A stretch of 13,362 nt of DNA from Pseudocoprococcus catus. Its GTDB lineage: Bacteria > Bacillota > Clostridia > Lachnospirales > Lachnospiraceae. Below, one piece after another: positions 5,744-13,334 of the stretch. The position numbers were made by a program, and so were the translations under genes. Where the stretch lies: assembly GCF_902381825.1 (NCBI RefSeq), contig NZ_LR698973.1, positions 3,509,343-3,522,704 on the forward strand, read 5' to 3'. Positions within the stretch are counted from its first letter, which is position 1, and every line of letters begins with the position of its first letter. The notes below the pieces were generated by a model that made no database searches, had not been told where the DNA came from, and saw only the letters and a program-made list of their open reading frames with translations.

Positions 5744-8188
5744 ATGCAATATAGATTTACACAAATGGCAGCCAATGTGATGCATTATTCAAAGGAGGTT
5801 GCAGCAGAACTGAATCACAGTTATATCGGAACAGAACATATTCTGATTGGATTGCTGCGAGAGAAAGAGGGACTGGCATGCCAGGTGCTGGAAGATCATG
5901 ATGTGACAGAGGAGAAGGTACTGCACATGGTCAGTCAGCTGATTCAGGGCAGTCAGACAATAGTGGCAGAGCCGGAAGAATACACACCGCGAAGCCGCCG
6001 TATTCTGGAAATCGCTAACCGTGAAGCCATGCGGTTCAGAGCTTCGGCCATAGGAACGGAACATCTTTTGATTGCCATATTAAGAGAAACAGATTGTGTT
6101 GCGGCGCAGTTGTTATATTCCCTTGGTGTGCAGGCCCAGAAGGTTTATCAGGATATTGTACTTGGTATCGGTATGGATGCCAGGGCAGCGAAGGCAGATA
6201 TGCCGTCGGCCAAGGGCAAGTCGCGGAGAAAGAATGAACCTTTAATGGTTGATCAGTACAGCAGAGATCTGACGGCCTATGCCAGAGAGGGCAAACTGGA
6301 TCCGGTGATTGGACGTCATGATGAGATTCAGCGGGTGATTCAGATACTTTCCAGAAGAACGAAGAACAATCCTTGCCTGATTGGTGAGCCTGGTGTTGGC
6401 AAAACCGCTGTTGCGGAAGGACTGGCACAGAAGATTATCAGCGGCAATGTACCTGAGACAATCAAGGACAAGCGGGTTCTGACACTGGATATTTCCGGCA
6501 TGGTGGCCGGTTCAAAGTACCGGGGTGAATTTGAAGAGCGCATTAAACGCGTAATCAATGAAGTCAAAGAAGATGGCAATATTTTGCTTTTCATCGACGA
6601 AATTCACACGATTATCGGTGCCGGCGGTGCGGAAGGTGCCATTGATGCGGCCAATATCCTGAAACCGTCGCTGGCCAGAGGTGAACTGCAGATTATCGGT
6701 GCCACGACCATTGAAGAATATAGGAAGCATATTGAGAAGGATGCGGCCCTTGAACGTCGTTTTCAGCCGGTAATGGTGGAGGAACCATCTGAGGAGGAAG
6801 CCGTTGAGATTCTGATCGGTCTGAAGGGAGCGTATGAGAATCATCATCACGTGACCATTACAGATGAGGCTCTGGAGGCAGCTGTTCATTTGTCTGCAAG
6901 GTATATCAATGATCGTTTTCTTCCGGATAAGGCCATTGATCTGATCGATGAAGCGTGCTCCAAGGTAAGACTGAGCTCTTACACATCATCCCCAAAAGTA
7001 AAAGAATTAGAGAAAAAGGTAGCGGAACTTGAGGAAGAGAAAGAGCAGGCTATTAAGGATGAAGCCTATGAACGGGCCAGTGAGATCAAGAAGATGCAGA
7101 AGGAATTAAATGATGAGATGATCCGCCTTAACAGCGAGTGGGAAAAGGTTCGCAGCAGCGAACAGTTGATCGTTGGAGAGAACGAAGTAGCAGACATTGT
7201 GGCCAGTTGGACCAAAATTCCGGTCAGAAAGCTTGAAGAAGAAGAGTCAGAACGCCTGAGAAAGCTTGAATCGATTCTGCATGAACGTGTGATCGGTCAG
7301 GAGGAAGCCGTAAGTGCAGTGGCCAAAGCCATCCGACGTGGCAGAGTCGGTCTGAAAGATCCGAAGCGCCCGATTGGTTCCTTCCTGTTCCTGGGACCTA
7401 CAGGTGTCGGCAAAACGGAATTGTCCAAGGCGCTGGCAGAGGCAATGTTCGGCAAGGAGGATGCCATGATCCGGGTTGACATGTCAGAATACATGGAGAA
7501 ACACAGTGTGTCTAAACTTATCGGATCACCTCCGGGATACGTCGGCTATGATGAGGGAGGACAGCTCAGTGAGAAGATCAGACGGAATCCTTACTCGGTT
7601 TTACTGTTTGATGAGATTGAGAAGGCACACCCGGATATTTTCAATATTCTTCTGCAAGTTCTCGATGACGGTCATATTACAGATTCTCAGGGAAGAAAAA
7701 TTGATTTCAAGAATACAGTGATCATCATGACTTCGAATGCCGGAGCAGCCAATATTGTCACACCGAAGAAACTGGGATTTTCAGTGGGTGATACACATGA
7801 AGCAGATTATCAGAAGATGAAAGCCGGTGTCATGGATGAAGTGAAACACCTTTTTAAACCGGAGTTTTTAAATCGTATCGATGAGACGATTGTTTTCCAT
7901 CCGCTGACGAAGGAGAATGTCAAGGATATAGCGGATATTATGCTGAAGACAATCAGCAAAAGAATTAAGGAGCAGCTGGGGGTTGAAACTGTGGTTTCTG
8001 AAGCTGTCCGTGATCATCTGGCAGAAAAAGGGTTTGATGAGAATTATGGTGCACGTCCGCTCAGAAGGGTTATCCAGAATGAGATTGAAGATGCCATGGC
8101 AGAAGAATATCTGGATGGCAAGTTTGTCCAAGGAGATACCGTTGCACTTGAAATGAATGAAAATCATATTAAATTTGTTAGAAAATAA
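5744..8188 (+). CDS. clpC: ClpC: AAA+ unfoldase of the ClpCP protease
   Basis: An 814-residue HSP100 unfoldase that would thread substrates into ClpP. The N-terminal domain has two Clp_N repeats, about 1-145, each with a GTEH motif. Glu31 and Glu106 match the B. subtilis residues that bind phospho-arginine. AAA1 has Walker A GEPGVGKT (214-221), Walker B LLFIDE (281-286) and arginine finger ERR (337-339). The middle domain is a coiled coil at about 415-475, with Tyr442 where Bacillus has the MecA-contact Phe. AAA2 has GPTGVGKT (551-558), LLFDE (620-624) and the ClpP-docking loop LGF (677-679). Length is normal. AGGAGG lies 11 bases before the ATG. It is the last gene of the tight operon, and there is no terminator directly after it. 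Confidence 0.97.
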   Translation: MQYRFTQMAANVMHYSKEVAAELNHSYIGTEHILIGLLREKEGLACQVLEDHDVTEEKVLHMVSQLIQGSQTIVAEPEEYTPRSRRILEIANREAMRFRASAIGTEHLLIAILRETDCVAAQLLYSLGVQAQKVYQDIVLGIGMDARAAKADMPSAKGKSRRKNEPLMVDQYSRDLTAYAREGKLDPVIGRHDEIQRVIQILSRRTKNNPCLIGEPGVGKTAVAEGLAQKIISGNVPETIKDKRVLTLDISGMVAGSKYRGEFEERIKRVINEVKEDGNILLFIDEIHTIIGAGGAEGAIDAANILKPSLARGELQIIGATTIEEYRKHIEKDAALERRFQPVMVEEPSEEEAVEILIGLKGAYENHHHVTITDEALEAAVHLSARYINDRFLPDKAIDLIDEACSKVRLSSYTSSPKVKELEKKVAELEEEKEQAIKDEAYERASEIKKMQKELNDEMIRLNSEWEKVRSSEQLIVGENEVADIVASWTKIPVRKLEEEESERLRKLESILHERVIGQEEAVSAVAKAIRRGRVGLKDPKRPIGSFLFLGPTGVGKTELSKALAEAMFGKEDAMIRVDMSEYMEKHSVSKLIGSPPGYVGYDEGGQLSEKIRRNPYSVLLFDEIEKAHPDIFNILLQVLDDGHITDSQGRKIDFKNTVIIMTSNAGAANIVTPKKLGFSVGDTHEADYQKMKAGVMDEVKHLFKPEFLNRIDETIVFHPLTKENVKDIADIMLKTISKRIKEQLGVETVVSEAVRDHLAEKGFDENYGARPLRRVIQNEIEDAMAEEYLDGKFVQGDTVALEMNENHIKFVRK

Positions 8189-8197
8189 TAAAGACTC

Positions 8198-8226
8198 TGG
8201 TCATGCGGCCTATTTTCATGTATAAT
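8198..8226 (+). promoter_or_regulatory. Promoter between clpC and the small unknown gene
   Basis: TGGTCA (8198-8203), a 17-base spacer and a perfect TATAAT (8221-8226). It would start transcription near 8233, about 70 bases before the next gene. Because no terminator follows clpC, the small gene can be read both from this promoter and from the clpC operon. Confidence 0.55.
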
Positions 8227-8268
8227 AGGATGGCAGGCAGTTTTACCTGAATTATGAACAAGTGATAA

Positions 8269-8288
8269 ACATACACAGAGATGTATGT
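8269..8288 (+). promoter_or_regulatory. Leader hairpin just before the ribosome binding site
   Basis: ACATACA (8269-8275) and TGTATGT (8282-8288) form a perfect 7-base-pair stem with a 6-base loop, ending 4 bases before the GGAGG (8293-8297) of the next gene. It could modulate ribosome access or stabilise the transcript. It is too weak to be a terminator and has no T run. Confidence 0.3.
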
Positions 8289-8305
8289 GACTGGAGGATA
8301 AGGAC

Positions 8306-8716
8306 ATGACAGTTGTTGAAGAATTAATTCGTGTTGAGAACGAAAATGGCTTAAGCTTTGGTGATTATACACTGAATGCCAAGAAGAAGGTCTCTGATTT
8401 CGAGTTTCATGGTGATATGTACAAGGTGAAGACATACCGTGACATTACGAAGCTTGAGAAGAACGAATTATTTGTATATGAATCTGTACCGGGAACATCT
8501 GTATTCGATTTCGAAGAAACGGATGTCAGAACGGAATTTGAAGTCGAAGGCTTTGAAGATACGCAGATTACACTGGAACTGGAAGCTGAACAGGAATATG
8601 AAGTTTTTGTGGATGATGTGAATATCGGACGCATGACAACGAATCTTGGTGGCAAGCTTGTATTGAGTGTTGAACTGGGATCTGCACAGAAGCATGTGAA
8701 GGTTGTCAGAGTGTAG
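8306..8716 (+). CDS. Small conserved-type protein of unknown function (136 residues, beta-rich)
   Basis: I do not recognise a defined domain. The protein is acidic, has no signal peptide or transmembrane helix, and has alternating hydrophobic patterns suggesting an all-beta fold. Recognisable segments are VEELIRVENENGLSFGDYTL, VKTYRDITKLEKNELFVYES, VPGTSVFDF, and a C-terminal NIGRMTTNLGGKLVLSVELG. Similar short clostridial proteins are, to my memory, sometimes labelled endosialidase in databases, but nothing here shows an enzyme active site, so I do not adopt that name. GGAGG lies 8 bases before the ATG. It has its own promoter and is followed by a strong terminator, so it forms a short unit after the Clp operon. 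A link to proteostasis is only suggested by position. Confidence 0.8.
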   Translation: MTVVEELIRVENENGLSFGDYTLNAKKKVSDFEFHGDMYKVKTYRDITKLEKNELFVYESVPGTSVFDFEETDVRTEFEVEGFEDTQITLELEAEQEYEVFVDDVNIGRMTTNLGGKLVLSVELGSAQKHVKVVRV

Positions 8717-8766
8717 ATAGCGGAGAGAAGGAAGATTCTTCGCAATAGACCATTCATTAAGTGAAC

Positions 8767-8820
8767 AAAAGATACTGCAGATGACACAATGCGTGAAATT
8801 GCAGTATCTTTTCGTTTTTT
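8767..8820 (+). terminator. Strong intrinsic terminator after the Clp region
   Basis: AAAAGATACTGCA (8767-8779) and TGCAGTATCTTTT (8800-8812) form a perfect 13-base-pair stem with a 20-base loop, followed by CG and six T (8815-8820). It ends transcription of the clpC region before radA. Confidence 0.85.
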
Positions 8821-8902
8821 GAGATGATAGAGACTCAGAATGGGTTGTGAGTACAGAAAGTTTTGGATAAGAAGTAGGGTTATAGGAAGCGGGAGTAGTT
8901 AA

Positions 8903-10288
8903 ATGGCTAAGAGCAAGAATATATTTTTTTGTCAGGAATGCGGATACGAATCAGCTAAATGGCTGGGACAGTGTCCCGCCTGCAAAGCATGGAATACCTT
9001 TGTTGAGGAACCAACCATTGGAAAGGGGAGTATGGCTTCCGGCGGTATTAGACATCAGGCAAAAGCTTCCGAACCGGTGCTGCTGTCATCGGTTCATTCA
9101 AGTGATGAGAAGCGCAGATCAACGGGAATTTCGGAATTTGACAGAGTCCTTGGTGGTGGTATTGTGCCGGGATCCCTTGTGTTAGTCGGCGGTGATCCGG
9201 GTATCGGCAAATCCACATTATTGCTTCAGATGAGCAGATGTCTGTCAGAACAGAGCTGTCGGACAGTTTATGTGTCGGGAGAGGAATCTCTGCAGCAGAT
9301 CAGGCTGCGTGCAGATCGTCTAGGGGTGTTTAAGAATGATCTGGCGATGCTGTGTGAGACGAATCTGGATGTGATACAGGAGACGATTCTGAAGTATAAA
9401 CCGGAAGTGGTGATCATCGACTCCATTCAGACAATGTATCGTGAAGCTATCAGTTCCGGAGCCGGAAGTGTCAGCCAGGTCAGAGAAGCTACCAGTGTAC
9501 TGATGCAGCTGGCTAAGCGAGAGAATATTGCGATTTTTATTGTCGGACATGTGACAAAGGAGGGGGTGGTTGCCGGACCGCGTGTGCTTGAACATATGGT
9601 GGATACGGTTCTGTATTTTGAAGGTGACCGACATGCTTCATATCGACTGCTTCGGGCTGTGAAGAATCGATTTGGCTCTACCAATGAGATTGGTGTATTT
9701 GAGATGTGCAGTGAGGGATTGACAGAAGTGAAGAATCCGTCGGAATTTATGCTCAGCGGCCGACCGGAAGGTACAGCAGGGTCTGTTGTGGCGTGTGCCA
9801 TGGAAGGTACAAGACCGCTGATGCTGGAGGTGCAGGCTCTTGTCTGTCAGACGAATTTTCAGATTCCGAGGCGTACAGCTGCTGGTACGGATTATAACAG
9901 AGTGAATCTTTTGCTGGCAGTGCTGGAGAAACGTTTGGGACTCAAACTGGCTGGCTGTGATGCCTATATCAATCTGGCCGGCGGCATGCGTCTGAATGAA
10001 CCGGCCATTGATTTGGCGATTGTAGCAGCTGTTATCTCCAGTTATCGCAATGCAGCCGTTGAATCGGATACGATGATTTTTGGTGAAGTGGGATTGACAG
10101 GAGAGGTAAGAGCTGTCAGTCAGGCAGAACAAAGAGTACGGGAAGCAGAGAAACTGGGATTTAAAGTATGCTGCATTCCTCAGAGTAATATGAAGTACAT
10201 CAGGAGCAATACCGGTATTCGGGTTATTGGCATTAGAAATGTCAAGGATTTATATGATTTTATATGCACAGGCAGGGTATCAGAATAG
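8903..10288 (+). CDS. radA: RadA (Sms): DNA repair/recombination ATPase
   Basis: A 461-residue RecA-like branch migration helicase, active in recombination repair and transformation. It has an N-terminal zinc finger C10/C13/C24/C27, Walker A GDPGIGKS (97-104), Walker B VVIID (169-173), the RadA-specific KNRFG motif (254-258), and a C-terminal Lon-like domain (about 290-455) with GGMRLNEPAIDLAI. Length and motif order are those of a complete RadA. GGGAG (8891-8895) lies 7 bases before the ATG. It follows a strong terminator, so it needs its own promoter. The best candidate, TTGTGA (8845-8850) with TAAGAA (8868-8873), is weak. In many Firmicutes radA follows clpC, as here, but the unknown gene and terminator separate them in this window. 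Confidence 0.97.
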   Translation: MAKSKNIFFCQECGYESAKWLGQCPACKAWNTFVEEPTIGKGSMASGGIRHQAKASEPVLLSSVHSSDEKRRSTGISEFDRVLGGGIVPGSLVLVGGDPGIGKSTLLLQMSRCLSEQSCRTVYVSGEESLQQIRLRADRLGVFKNDLAMLCETNLDVIQETILKYKPEVVIIDSIQTMYREAISSGAGSVSQVREATSVLMQLAKRENIAIFIVGHVTKEGVVAGPRVLEHMVDTVLYFEGDRHASYRLLRAVKNRFGSTNEIGVFEMCSEGLTEVKNPSEFMLSGRPEGTAGSVVACAMEGTRPLMLEVQALVCQTNFQIPRRTAAGTDYNRVNLLLAVLEKRLGLKLAGCDAYINLAGGMRLNEPAIDLAIVAAVISSYRNAAVESDTMIFGEVGLTGEVRAVSQAEQRVREAEKLGFKVCCIPQSNMKYIRSNTGIRVIGIRNVKDLYDFICTGRVSE

Positions 10289-10298
10289 ATTTTGAAGA

Positions 10299-10329
10299 TA
10301 TGGACAGTGAAGATGTCTATGACGTTTTT
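10299..10329 (+). terminator. Possible weak terminator after radA
   Basis: TATGGACA (10299-10306) pairs with TGTCTATG (10314-10321), including two G-U pairs, around a 7-base loop, followed by ACG and five T (10325-10329). The stem is AT-rich and the T run short, so readthrough is likely. Confidence 0.35.
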
Positions 10330-10330
10330 C

Positions 10331-10359
10331 TTGTGTTTCTGGCGGAGTATTTGTATAAT
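10331..10359 (+). promoter_or_regulatory. Promoter of the Nudix gene unit
   Basis: TTGTGT (10331-10336), exactly 17 bases, then a perfect TATAAT (10354-10359). The predicted start is near 10366, about 45 bases before the Nudix start codon. Confidence 0.6.
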
Positions 10360-10410
10360 TAGTATCAAGAAATTCAGTAAGAATTTCCAGATTATTTGGA
10401 GGATAAACCA

Positions 10411-10905
10411 ATGATGAATTATTGTATGGAGTGTGGTACAAAGCTTGAATTGCGCCACCTTGAGAATGAAGGAGAGATCCCTTTCTGCAGTCAGTGTAAC
10501 CAGTTTCGTTTTCCGATTTTCAATACGGCAGTCAGTATGATCTGCATAGATGTGAAGAATCAGAAGATTTTATTGATTAAGCAGTATGGCAGACCGGATT
10601 ACATTCTTGTAGCAGGTTATATTTCACGCGGGGAAGATGCTGAGGCAGCGGTGAAAAGAGAAGTATTTGAGGAAACAGGTATGACGGTGGATCGTTTGCA
10701 GTTCAATAAGACTTCTTTCTTTGAACCATCTAATACACTGATGGTGAATTTTGCATGTATGATCGAGCATCCGGAAGATTTGAAGGTCAACGAAGAAGTG
10801 GACAATTTCAAGTGGTTTGCATTTGATGAAGCAAGAGCCAATATCAAGAAGAATTCACTGGCAGAGAGATTTTTGCTTCATTATCTGGATCATTTTGCAA
10901 AATAA
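10411..10905 (+). CDS. Zinc-ribbon Nudix hydrolase, NudC-like
   Basis: A 164-residue Nudix enzyme that would hydrolyse a nucleoside diphosphate linked to another moiety. An N-terminal zinc ribbon (C5/C8 and C26/C29) is followed by a complete Nudix box at 69-91 (GYISRG-E-DAEAAVK-REVFEETGM), with the metal-binding REVFEE. Ribbon plus Nudix is the layout of NAD-pyrophosphatase NudC, but the NudC signature SQPWPFPxS after the box is replaced by TSFFEPSNT (101-109). The family N-terminal domain is also absent (NudC is about 260 residues). The substrate is therefore uncertain. The ATG at 10411 is 8 bases after GGAGG (10398-10402). An in-frame TTG at 10396 overlaps that site and is rejected. The next gene begins 18 bases downstream. 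Confidence 0.88.
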   Translation: MMNYCMECGTKLELRHLENEGEIPFCSQCNQFRFPIFNTAVSMICIDVKNQKILLIKQYGRPDYILVAGYISRGEDAEAAVKREVFEETGMTVDRLQFNKTSFFEPSNTLMVNFACMIEHPEDLKVNEEVDNFKWFAFDEARANIKKNSLAERFLLHYLDHFAK

Positions 10906-10923
10906 AACGGGGAGTTGGGACAG

Positions 10924-11751
10924 ATGATAAAACATGTTTGGGCGGTTTATTTCAGTCCGTCGGGAAAGACGGAGCAGGTAACGATGGCAGTGGCCGAAGG
11001 CGCAGCAGGGCTACTGAAGATTGGCGAGATTCATGCGTATGATTTTACGCTTCCGGACAAGAGAGAGCATCCGTTTTGTTTTGGGGAGGAAGATTTGGTT
11101 ATTTTGGGATGTCCGACGTATGCCGGACGGATTCCGAACAAAATCATGCCTTTTATTCGTGACAGTATTTGTGGGCATGGCGCTTCAGCTGCGATTGTGA
11201 TGACTTACGGCGGCAGGAATATTGATCATTCCGTCATGGAGACCTATCTGCTGCTGCAGGAGAATGGTTTTAAGGTATATGGCGCGGGAAGTGCTGTGAC
11301 TCGGCATGTCATGTCGGATATTTTATCGGCAGGCAGACCGGGAACAGAAGATTTGAAGGCAGCCGGACAGTTTGGCGCGGATGTGGTCCATAAAATCATG
11401 ACACAACCGGAGAACTATAACGATCTTAGCCTTCCGGGAAGCAACCCGGTTGGGCCTTATTATAAGCCCCTTGAGGCAGATGGCACACCGGCAAACTTCT
11501 TGAAAGCAAAACCAAAAGTACATAATGAGATATGTACGCGTTGCAAGATATGTGCTGAAGTCTGTCCAATGGGAAGTATTTCAAGAGAGAATGTTGAAGA
11601 AGTGCCGGGAGTTTGTATCAAATGTCACGCCTGTGTCCGCAAATGTCCAACAGGAGCAAGATTCTTTGATGATCCATCGCTGATCAGTCATATCAGAATG
11701 CTGGAAGAGAATTTTGCTGGACAACCTAAGGATAATAATTGGTATTTGTAG
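10924..11751 (+). CDS. EFR1-type flavodoxin/ferredoxin fusion protein
   Basis: A 275-residue electron-transfer protein. The N-terminal half is flavodoxin-like, with an FMN phosphate loop SPSGKTEQV (11-19), GCPTYAGRIPNKI (62-74) and MTYGGRN (93-99). The C-terminal part carries two 4Fe-4S ferredoxin motifs, C204/C207/C210-C214P and C231/C234/C237-C241P. This order is typical of EFR1-family proteins of anaerobic Clostridia, so it would shuttle electrons in the cytoplasm. No membrane segment is seen. The partner enzymes are not evident from the neighbours. GGGGAG (10909-10914) is 9 bases before the ATG at 10924, and an in-frame TTG at 10915 is less well placed. It is probably in one transcript with the Nudix gene. 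Confidence 0.92.
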   Translation: MIKHVWAVYFSPSGKTEQVTMAVAEGAAGLLKIGEIHAYDFTLPDKREHPFCFGEEDLVILGCPTYAGRIPNKIMPFIRDSICGHGASAAIVMTYGGRNIDHSVMETYLLLQENGFKVYGAGSAVTRHVMSDILSAGRPGTEDLKAAGQFGADVVHKIMTQPENYNDLSLPGSNPVGPYYKPLEADGTPANFLKAKPKVHNEICTRCKICAEVCPMGSISRENVEEVPGVCIKCHACVRKCPTGARFFDDPSLISHIRMLEENFAGQPKDNNWYL

Positions 11752-11794
11752 AATTTAGGATACATAGATTTTAGAATAGGTACGGGTCAAAGAA

Positions 11795-12892
11795 ATGAAT
11801 GAAACAGCAAAGAGAATTTTAAAAACAGCAGGTATAATCTTGCTGGCAGTAATTCTTATTTTAGTGATTTATCTCCTTTATCTTGTTATAAGCTATCACA
11901 GAATCGAGGATAATCTGGCTTTACAGGTGGAGACCTCAGATGAAGGCGGGCAGCAGGAGACGAAGAAGCTTACAACCGGAGAGCAGTACAGTGCCTTAAC
12001 TTACAATATCGGTTTTGGTGCATATACACCGGATTTTAGCTTTTTTATGGATGGTGGAAAATCATCCTGGGCCAAAAGCAAAGACAGTGTTTTAGATACT
12101 GTTCAGGGAGCAGGTGATCTGGCAGCATCTTTGAATCCGGATTTTGCGATGATTGAGGAAATCGATCTGGATTCTACAAGGAGCTATCATGTGAATGAAT
12201 ATGATATACTGAGGAATTGCTTTCCGAACGATTATTATGTATTTGCACAGAATTATGATTCAGCATTTCTTTTTTATCCGTTTACACAGCCACATGGAAG
12301 CAGCAAATCCGGCATCGGATTGTTTTCAAAGTATCCGGTGACATCCGCTTTGAGAAGAAGCTTGCCGATATCGACATCCTTCAGCAAATTCTTAGATCTG
12401 GACAGATGTTACAGCATTTCAAGGGTGCCGGTAGACAATGGCAAGGAACTTGTTATTTTTGCCTTACATATGTCAGCATACGGCAACAGCGATGCAATTC
12501 GCGAAGGACAGATTGCCATGCTCAGTGCGGATATGCAGAAAGAATATGAAGTCGGCAACTATGTATTATGCGGCGGCGATTTTAATCATGATCTGAAGGC
12601 TTCTGATGGTGATGAGGAAGAACATGAATCGTGGGCGTATCCATTTCCGAGGGAAGCACTTCCGGAGCATTTCTCATTTTGTATTGATGCTTTAAGTGAG
12701 GAAGAACGTAATGCTATGTGGAACAGTGCCAGAAATGCAGATATGGCATATGTGCCGGATGTAACTTATACCGTCACATTGGATGGTTTTATTGTGTCGG
12801 ATAATATCGAATGTCTGACATATGAGAATGTGGATACAGGATATAGCTATTCAGACCATGACCCTGTTTACATGGAATTCAAATTAAAATAA
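11795..12892 (+). CDS. Membrane-anchored endonuclease/exonuclease/phosphatase-fold protein
   Basis: A 365-residue protein with one N-terminal transmembrane helix (about 12-33, GIILLAVILILVIYLLYLVI) and, by its signal-anchor shape, a catalytic domain outside the cell. The EEP fold motifs are all present: TYNIG (69-73), metal-binding Glu in FAMIEEID (118-125), LHMSAYG with His225, GGDFNHD (260-266), DGFIVSD (330-336) and the terminal SDHDP (353-357) with catalytic His355. Relatives include DNase I-like nucleases, sphingomyelinases and inositol phosphatases, so the substrate cannot be named. The start codon has no strong ribosome site, and no clear promoter precedes it. With a 43-base gap it may be translated from the upstream transcript. 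Its stop codon lies in the direct repeat flanking the inverted-repeat element. Confidence 0.87.
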   Translation: MNETAKRILKTAGIILLAVILILVIYLLYLVISYHRIEDNLALQVETSDEGGQQETKKLTTGEQYSALTYNIGFGAYTPDFSFFMDGGKSSWAKSKDSVLDTVQGAGDLAASLNPDFAMIEEIDLDSTRSYHVNEYDILRNCFPNDYYVFAQNYDSAFLFYPFTQPHGSSKSGIGLFSKYPVTSALRRSLPISTSFSKFLDLDRCYSISRVPVDNGKELVIFALHMSAYGNSDAIREGQIAMLSADMQKEYEVGNYVLCGGDFNHDLKASDGDEEEHESWAYPFPREALPEHFSFCIDALSEEERNAMWNSARNADMAYVPDVTYTVTLDGFIVSDNIECLTYENVDTGYSYSDHDPVYMEFKLK

Positions 12893-13035
12893 CGTAACTG
12901 TTCAGAGCCAACCTCCAAAATGCTACGCATTTCGTCGGTGTGGCGTATCCGCCAAATAAAATTTCAAAAACAGTTTTAAAAATGCAAGCATTTTATACCT
13001 GTTTTTTGAAATTTTGCTTGGCTCTGAACAGTTAC
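12893..13035. repeat. Cloverleaf-forming inverted-repeat element, candidate MITE
   Basis: GTAACTGTTCAGAGCCAA (12894-12911) is perfectly complementary to the sequence at 13018-13035, giving an 18-base-pair outer stem. Inside are three hairpins: AAATGC-TAC-GCATTT (12918-12932), TGGCG-TATC-CGCCA (12941-12954), and a long arm AAAATTTCAAAAACAG (12958-12973) with CTGTTTTTTGAAATTTT (12999-13015), one base bulged and capped by AAAATG-CAAG-CATTTT (12979-12994). AAAATAA occurs on both sides (12886-12892 and 13036-13042), a possible 7-base target duplication that includes the stop codon of the preceding gene. No reading frame is apparent. Mobility by a transposase in trans is inferred. Confidence 0.7.
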
Positions 13036-13060
13036 AAAATAATACAGAGTCGTACAGCAT

Positions 13061-13112
13061 GAGGCTGATTTTCTTTTATTTTCCATGAGTAGTGAAAGAA
13101 AATCAGTCTTTT
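13061..13112 (+). terminator. Terminator-like hairpin before the rRNA promoter region
   Basis: CTGATTTTCTTT (13065-13076) pairs with AAAGAAAATCAG (13095-13106). The stem extends outward by four more pairs, including G-U pairs, and ends in TCTTTT. It probably closes the upstream transcript and insulates the promoters that follow. Confidence 0.6.
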
Positions 13113-13134
13113 GACATTTGACATAATAAATAAG

Positions 13135-13190
13135 TGATTATTATAAAAAAAGTTGGTTCATAAAGATAACTGATTATTGTAAAAAAGTTG
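13135..13190 (+). repeat. Tandem AT-rich repeats upstream of the first promoter
   Basis: TGATTATTATAAAAAAAGTTG (13135-13155) and TGATTATTGTAAAAAAGTTG (13171-13190) are near-identical, 36 bases apart. The second leads directly into the TTGACA of the first promoter. The first leads into GTTCA, which has lost the -35 consensus. A shorter TAAAAAAGTTG recurs at 13295-13305 before the second promoter. The A-runs resemble UP elements, and the repeats suggest promoter duplication. Confidence 0.55.
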
Positions 13191-13219
13191 TTGACAGATA
13201 ATGGAAGAGGTGATATTAT
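13191..13219 (+). promoter_or_regulatory. Tandem promoter P1, probable rRNA operon promoter
   Basis: Consensus TTGACA (13191-13196), a 17-base spacer, and TATTAT (13214-13219) with a TGA extension. An A-run lies directly upstream. Start is predicted near 13226. Confidence 0.8.
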
Positions 13220-13305
13220 ATATAAGCTGTCAGCGGGAACAACGCGAAACAGTACAGATTCATAAGCAGTTTGAAAATAACTTATTAGAAAAAATAAAAA
13301 AGTTG

Positions 13306-13334
13306 TTGACAAACACTTGGACATCTGGTAGAAT
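13306..13334 (+). promoter_or_regulatory. Tandem promoter P2, probable rRNA operon promoter
   Basis: Consensus TTGACA (13306-13311), a 17-base spacer, and TAGAAT (13329-13334) with a TGG extension. It is preceded by the same AAAAAAGTTG as P1, 115 bases downstream of it. Two consensus promoters in tandem with A-rich upstream DNA, and no reading frame after them, is the usual arrangement before 16S rRNA in Firmicutes. Confidence 0.82.

Noticed and set aside
10300..10362. A 20-codon frame (MDSEDVYDVFLVFLAEYLYN) between radA and the Nudix gene.
   Set aside because: It has no ribosome binding site and overlaps the likely terminator and promoter. It is best explained as chance.
12893..13035. The inverted-repeat element as a tRNA or other known structured RNA gene because of its cloverleaf shape.
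   Set aside because: The arm lengths, 18-base-pair outer stem and AT-rich long arm do not fit tRNA, and no T-loop or anticodon-loop consensus is present.
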